A stretch of 8,944 nt of DNA from DAISJM01 sp036821485 (GTDB taxonomy: Bacteria > Verrucomicrobiota > Kiritimatiellia > CAIQIC01 > JAGNIJ01). Positions 5,472-8,944 of this stretch are shown piece by piece. The first letter of the stretch is position 1; the number at the start of each line of letters is the position of its first letter. The stretch is from positions 1-8,944 of the forward strand of contig DAISJM010000084.1 of assembly GCA_036821485.1 (NCBI GenBank), written 5' to 3'. A model generated the notes under the pieces. That model did no database searches. It saw only the letters and a list, made by a program, of their open reading frames with translations, and had not been told where the DNA came from. A program made the translations under genes and the position numbers.

Positions 5472-6695
5472 ATGATTCAGAAAAACACAGAGCCCCAGGC
5501 ATCGTTCGATTCGATCTCGGATGGAATCGAGGCCCTGAAGCGGGGCGAGATGGTCATCGTGGTGGATGATGAGAAGCGGGAGAACGAGGGAGACTTGGTC
5601 GTTGCGGCCGAGAAAGCCACCCCGGAAGCGATCAACTTCATGGCGACGCATGGGCGTGGATTGATTTGCGTGACCATGGAAGGTTCCCGACTGGCGGCCA
5701 TGGGCCTCTCGAGAATGGTGCCTCAAGGTGAAGGCGATCAATTCCGGACTGCTTTCATGCAGTCGGTGGACGCGAGGAGCGGCGTGTCCACGGGCATCAG
5801 CGCGTTTGATCGGGCGAAGACCGTGGCCGTGCTGATTGATGAGTCGAGCAAGCCGGCGGACTTGGTGAGGCCGGGCCATGTGTTTCCGTTGGAGGCGGTG
5901 TCGGGAGGTGTGCTGCGCCGGACGGGTCACACCGAAGCATCGGTGGATCTTGCGCGCTTGTGCGGGTTCAAGCCTGCCGGAGTGATTTGTGAAGTGCTGC
6001 GGGAAGATGGCCGCATGGCGCGCCTGCCCGAGCTGAGAGAGTTTGCCAGGAAGCATGGGCTGAAGATTGTATCGATCGACGACCTTGTCGAGTACCGGCG
6101 CCAACGCGAGAAGTTGATCGAGTTGGAACGGAAAGTGAAGCTGCCGACCGCGCATGGCTTGTTCGATCTGTATCTGTATCGCTCGGCGCTGGAGGGCAAG
6201 CATCACCTGGCGCTGGTGATGGGTTCGCCTGCGACGCAGCCTTCCGCCCTTGTCCGAGTTCACAGCGAGTGTCTCACGGGGGATGTGTTTGGATCCATGC
6301 GATGTGACTGCGGCCCCCAGTTGCAGGCATCGATGGAGATGATTGCGGCTGAAGGGCATGGCGTGGTGCTGTACATGAGGCAGGAGGGGCGGGGGATCGG
6401 GTTGGCCAAGAAGATTCACGCCTACGAGTTGCAGGAAGAGGGGTTGGACACGGTGGAGGCCAACGAGGAACTGGGGTTCGATGCCGATTTGCGGGACTAC
6501 GGCATTGGCGCGCAGATTCTCGCCGACCTGGGGCTCCACAAGATTCGGTTGATCACGAACAATCCCAAGAAGATTATTGGTTTGCGCGGCTACGGGCTTG
6601 AGGTCACGGATCGCGTGCCGCTGGTGTTTCCGAGCACCGCGCATAATGAGAAGTATTTGCAGGCGAAGAAGACAAAGCTGGGACACTGGCTCTAG
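5472..6695 (+). CDS. ribBA: Bifunctional 3,4-dihydroxy-2-butanone-4-phosphate synthase / GTP cyclohydrolase II
   Basis: Supplies both precursors of riboflavin: the RibB half makes the four-carbon unit from ribulose 5-phosphate, and the RibA half opens GTP. The 407 residues divide at about residue 210. RibB motifs are DDEKRENEGD (32-41), SVDARSGVSTGISAFDRA (98-115), RPGHVFPL (133-140) and GHTEASVDLAR (152-162). RibA keeps the zinc ligands C267, C278 and C280, YMRQEGRGIGLAKKI (301-315), DTVEANEELGF (326-336), NNPKK (363-367) and the GHWL end. In some bacteria the RibA half of such fusions has degenerated; here every visible catalytic block is kept, so both activities are likely. The ATG at 5472 follows AAGGA at 5465-5469 with a very short spacing; an in-frame TTG at 5457 lies against the terminator and is less likely. 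Expression is under the FMN riboswitch. ribH follows 14 bases downstream. Confidence 0.96.
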   Translation: MIQKNTEPQASFDSISDGIEALKRGEMVIVVDDEKRENEGDLVVAAEKATPEAINFMATHGRGLICVTMEGSRLAAMGLSRMVPQGEGDQFRTAFMQSVDARSGVSTGISAFDRAKTVAVLIDESSKPADLVRPGHVFPLEAVSGGVLRRTGHTEASVDLARLCGFKPAGVICEVLREDGRMARLPELREFARKHGLKIVSIDDLVEYRRQREKLIELERKVKLPTAHGLFDLYLYRSALEGKHHLALVMGSPATQPSALVRVHSECLTGDVFGSMRCDCGPQLQASMEMIAAEGHGVVLYMRQEGRGIGLAKKIHAYELQEEGLDTVEANEELGFDADLRDYGIGAQILADLGLHKIRLITNNPKKIIGLRGYGLEVTDRVPLVFPSTAHNEKYLQAKKTKLGHWL

Positions 6696-6709
6696 AAGGA
6701 GGAAAGAAG

Positions 6710-7183
6710 ATGAGCTACAAGGAATACTCGGGTTCACTCGATGCCAAGGGTTTGAAGTTCGGACTGGTGATCAGCCGGTTCAACGACTTCCTTACGCGTC
6801 AGCTACTGGCCGGCGCGCTGGACTGCCTGAAGCGTCATGGTGCGGACGAGAAGGACATCTCGGTTGTCTGGGTGCCGGGTGCCTACGATCTGCCGCTGGC
6901 CGCCAAGAAGTTGGCACAGGGCAAGAAGTGCCAGGCGATCGTTGCGCTGGGCGCGGTGATCCAGGGCGCAACACAACATGCGGGTTTGATCAACACCCAG
7001 TTGACGCGCGCGCTGACGCAGATATCGCTCGACTTTGATGTCCCCGTGGTGGACGGTGTGGTGGCTGCGGAGACGCTTGAGCAGGCGATCGAGCGCAGCG
7101 GGACGAAGGCTGGGAACCGTGGTTGGACGGCAGCCCAATCGGCTGTGGAACTTGCGAATCTTTTCACTCAGTTTAAAACATAG
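6710..7183 (+). CDS. ribH: 6,7-dimethyl-8-ribityllumazine synthase, with divergent substrate pocket
   Basis: Lumazine synthase joins the RibA-derived pyrimidine with the RibB-derived butanone phosphate to form the direct riboflavin precursor. The 157 residues align without gaps to the B. subtilis enzyme as I recall it: ISRFNDF (21-27), WVPGAYDLP (54-62), ALGAVI (79-84), GATQH (86-90) and ERSGTKAGNRG (128-138). Catalytic-type H90 and R129 are kept. Several pocket positions are unusual: the common VIRGxTxHxDYV becomes VIQGATQHAGLI, and PVIFG becomes PVVDG, so D115 replaces a Phe that contacts substrate. A strong ribosome binding site, AAGGAGG (6696-6702), lies 7 bases upstream. The location between ribBA and ribD supports the assignment. 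Activity is likely but the substitutions deserve testing. Confidence 0.92.
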   Translation: MSYKEYSGSLDAKGLKFGLVISRFNDFLTRQLLAGALDCLKRHGADEKDISVVWVPGAYDLPLAAKKLAQGKKCQAIVALGAVIQGATQHAGLINTQLTRALTQISLDFDVPVVDGVVAAETLEQAIERSGTKAGNRGWTAAQSAVELANLFTQFKT

Positions 7184-7191
7184 GATCTTTC

Positions 7192-7647
7192 ATGGGTGGT
7201 CGACACGAAGCTCGAGAATGTGCCGTGCAGTTCCTGTTTCAGCGGGACTTCAATCCCGATGAACTGGACGTGGCCCTTGCCGATTTTTGGCAGGAGCGCA
7301 AGATGGGGCAGAAAGCGCGGGAGTTCGCCGAGGAGCTGATCTGCGGGGTGGAGAAGTTCAGGAAAGAACTGGACGGCCAGATTGCCAAGTATGCGGAGCA
7401 TTGGGATATCAAGCGGATGGGCGCGGTGGACCGCAACGTCATGCGCGTTGCGATGTATGAGATGATCCACCGGCCGGACATTCCGCCCGTCGTGTCGATC
7501 AACGAAGCCGTGGAAATTGCCAAGGATCTGAGCGGCGCTGAGTCCGGCAGGTTCGTCAACGGCATTCTCGACAAGGCGTCAAAGGAGATGGATCGGCCTT
7601 CGCGAGCAGCCGTGATGGGAGCCAAACCGGGCCACGCAGGGGGTTGA
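7192..7647 (+). CDS. nusB: Transcription antitermination factor NusB
   Basis: NusB binds the boxA RNA with NusE (ribosomal protein S10) and helps RNA polymerase read through rRNA operons. The all-helical protein of 151 residues starts with the family's basic motif, RHEARECAVQFLFQRD (4-19). The conserved core follows: WDIKRMGAVDRNVMRVAMYE (71-90), SINEAVEIAK (102-111) and GRFVNGILDK (119-128). The last 20 residues form a short variable tail. AGGA at 7182-7185 lies 6 bases before the ATG. The gene starts 8 bases after ribH, a pairing common in bacteria. Its stop and the ftsY start are in the same frame, separated by one codon. An AT-rich stretch just upstream (about 7155-7192) could hold an extra promoter, but no box pair with good spacing is visible. 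Confidence 0.96.
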   Translation: MGGRHEARECAVQFLFQRDFNPDELDVALADFWQERKMGQKAREFAEELICGVEKFRKELDGQIAKYAEHWDIKRMGAVDRNVMRVAMYEMIHRPDIPPVVSINEAVEIAKDLSGAESGRFVNGILDKASKEMDRPSRAAVMGAKPGHAGG

Positions 7648-7650
7648 GGC

Positions 7651-8571
7651 GTGGTTACATGGATTGATGCCCTGGCGCGCACCCGTTCCCGGATCACGGG
7701 AGTCCTGTCCCGTGTGCTTCGGGGGCGCGACAAGCCTGACGATGTCAGCCTGGAAGAACTCGAAGCGATACTCCTTTCCGCGGATGTTCCCGCCCGCCTT
7801 GTAGCGCACCTGATCGGGGAACTCGACAAGGGCTATGCGGGGCTGCGAGTGTCCCGTCGAGACATGCTGAAACGCATGTTGTCGGATGCGCTCAAATCTT
7901 CGAACTCCTTTTCGTGGCAGCGTGATGCATCTCCGTTGGTGGTGCTGGTGGTGGGCGTCAATGGTTCAGGAAAGACCACGACGTGCGCCAAACTGGCCGC
8001 GCTGGCCCGGCGCGAGGGGCTTCGTCCACTGCTGGGTGCTACGGATACTTTTCGGGCGGCCGGCTCCGACCAGTTACGGCTTTGGGCTGACCGGATCGGT
8101 TGCGAGAGTGTGACGGGTGCGGCAGGGGCGGATGCCGCGGCCGTGGCTTACGATGCGGTGGCTGCCGCGCTTGCCAGAGACTGTAACGCCGTGATCATCG
8201 ATACCGCCGGCCGCATGCACACGAAGAAGCCTCTCATGCAAGAACTTCAGAAAGTTCGGAACGCACTGGACAAGAAATTGCCGGGCGCTCCACACGAGAC
8301 GTGGATCGTGCTGGACGCCACACTTGGGCAGAACGCGATTACGCAGGCGATGGTATTTCATGAGGCGGTGCCGTTGACGGGCGCGATCATTGCCAAGTTG
8401 GACGGTTCCTCCAAGGCCGGATTTGCTTTTGCTGTTACGAAAGAGCTTGGCATTCCCATTCGCTTTGCGGGGTTGGGGGAAGCCGCGGGAGACCTGGTGC
8501 CGTTCGATCCCGATGCGTTTGCACAGGCGTTGGTGGGTGGTGACGGCAGTTCGGAGAGTTCAGGCGAGTGA
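7651..8571 (+). CDS. ftsY: Signal recognition particle receptor FtsY (NG core only)
   Basis: FtsY is the membrane-associated SRP receptor GTPase that docks ribosomes translating membrane proteins. The 306 residues comprise only the N domain (1-90) and G domain (91-297), with no acidic A domain like that of E. coli; short forms occur in many phyla. The TRSRITGVLSRVL helix (11-23) is typical of FtsY and there is no M domain, which excludes Ffh. GTPase motifs are GVNGSGKTTT (102-111), DTFRAAGSDQL (132-142), DTAGR (184-188), AKLDGSSKAG (248-257) and GLGEAAGDLVPFD (274-286). The usual TKLDGTAKGG is altered, with Ala for the G4 Thr, though the guanine-reading Asp remains. The start is GTG, with AGGGGG at 7638-7643; no in-frame ATG occurs until codon 72. 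It lies 3 bases after nusB, and its TGA overlaps the ribD ATG by one base. Confidence 0.95.
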   Translation: MVTWIDALARTRSRITGVLSRVLRGRDKPDDVSLEELEAILLSADVPARLVAHLIGELDKGYAGLRVSRRDMLKRMLSDALKSSNSFSWQRDASPLVVLVVGVNGSGKTTTCAKLAALARREGLRPLLGATDTFRAAGSDQLRLWADRIGCESVTGAAGADAAAVAYDAVAAALARDCNAVIIDTAGRMHTKKPLMQELQKVRNALDKKLPGAPHETWIVLDATLGQNAITQAMVFHEAVPLTGAIIAKLDGSSKAGFAFAVTKELGIPIRFAGLGEAAGDLVPFDPDAFAQALVGGDGSSESSGE

Positions 8572-8944
8572 TGGAACGACTTTCCAAAGATCAGCGATGG
8601 ATGATGAGAGCTCTCGCACTAGCGCGACGGGCGGAAGGGCTCACGCGACCGAATCCTCCCGTGGGCGCGGTGGTGGTGCGCGGCGGCAGGATGGTTGGAG
8701 AGGGGTACCATCGGAAAGCTGGGGGGCCGCATGCCGAGATCATTGCCATGCATCGTGCCGGAGCCCTCGCAAGAGGGGCCACGTTGTACGTGACGTTGGA
8801 GCCTTGTTGCACATGGGGGCGTACGCCGCCGTGTACGGATGCAGTGATTGCAAGCGGAGTCCGTCGAGTGGTCGTGGGAGCAAGAGATCCAAACGCGCGT
8901 CACGCTGGCAGGGGGCTGCGGCGTTTGCGGCGCGCGGGGATTGA
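8571..8944 (+). CDS. ribD: Riboflavin biosynthesis protein RibD, deaminase domain (3' end cut by window)
   Basis: RibD deaminates and then reduces the pyrimidine made by RibA. The first 124 codons are visible, covering most of the N-terminal deaminase domain; the reductase domain would lie beyond the window. Visible motifs are RPNPPVGAVVV (26-36), VGEGYH (42-47), the zinc motif PHAE (53-56, ligand H54, proton-transfer E56), TLEPCC (75-80), GRTPPC (83-88, with zinc ligands C79 and C88) and RDPNARHAGRGL (105-116). The usual CxHxG between the two Cys residues reads CCTWG here, lacking the common His. The ATG at 8571 overlaps the ftsY stop, so translation is probably coupled. This completes a ribBA-ribH-nusB-ftsY-ribD order behind the FMN switch. 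The gene is open to the last base, so truncation is only due to the window edge. Confidence 0.93.
   Translation, partial: MERLSKDQRWMMRALALARRAEGLTRPNPPVGAVVVRGGRMVGEGYHRKAGGPHAEIIAMHRAGALARGATLYVTLEPCCTWGRTPPCTDAVIASGVRRVVVGARDPNARHAGRGLRRLRRAGI

Noticed and set aside
5454..6737. Long open frame of 427 codons on the - strand opposite ribBA
   Set aside because: It mirrors ribBA over nearly its whole length, its translation is rich in His, Arg, Pro and Gln with no recognisable domain, and such antisense frames are expected opposite GC-rich genes. The + strand frame has clear RibB and RibA motifs.
8390..8944. Open frame of 184 codons on the + strand across the end of ftsY and the start of ribD
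   Set aside because: It is an out-of-frame shadow. The frame from 8571 gives clear RibD deaminase motifs and is coupled to the ftsY stop.

Overview
This window is an ordinary, densely packed chromosomal segment of a GC-rich, Gram-negative-type (diderm) bacterium. Every confident gene lies on the + strand. LpxA (lipid A synthesis) implies a lipopolysaccharide outer membrane. The DksA-like protein with a Lys/Ala-rich tail next to lspA, and the rib genes interleaved with nusB and ftsY, recall the PVC group (Verrucomicrobiota/Kiritimatiellota). That placement is an inference from gene order, not something the sequence proves. I see no mobile element, CRISPR array, tRNA, rRNA, phage gene or defence system.

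Left part (1-5177): about 140 bases hold the probable 3' end of an unidentified gene and a promoter candidate (TTGACA, 17-base spacer, extended -10). Then follow a DksA/TraR-type zinc-finger protein with a basic tail, lspA (signal peptidase II), miaA (tRNA isopentenylation), hflX (ribosome-associated GTPase), radC (JAB/MPN-domain protein) and lpxA. From lspA to lpxA the genes overlap or are separated by only 4 bases, so they look like one translationally coupled operon. Its products serve the stringent response, lipoprotein maturation, tRNA modification, ribosome rescue and lipid A.

Middle (5178-5471): a 294-base leader with a promoter candidate, a clear FMN riboswitch aptamer (8-bp P1, 5238-5245 with 5399-5406) and a perfect 9-bp intrinsic terminator with T6 just before the next gene. 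The aptamer carries extra hairpins in loops L2 and L5. A hairpin that competes with P1 lies between aptamer and terminator. This is the most unusual part of the window.

Right part (5472-8944): ribBA (bifunctional), ribH, nusB, ftsY and the start of ribD, which runs off the window. Riboflavin synthesis genes thus flank two general housekeeping genes (transcription antitermination and SRP-dependent membrane targeting), all downstream of one FMN-controlled terminator. RibH keeps its fold signatures and catalytic His but has an unusual substrate pocket. No wholly new system is visible. The leads worth following are the decorated riboswitch, the divergent RibH and the placing of nusB/ftsY under an FMN switch.
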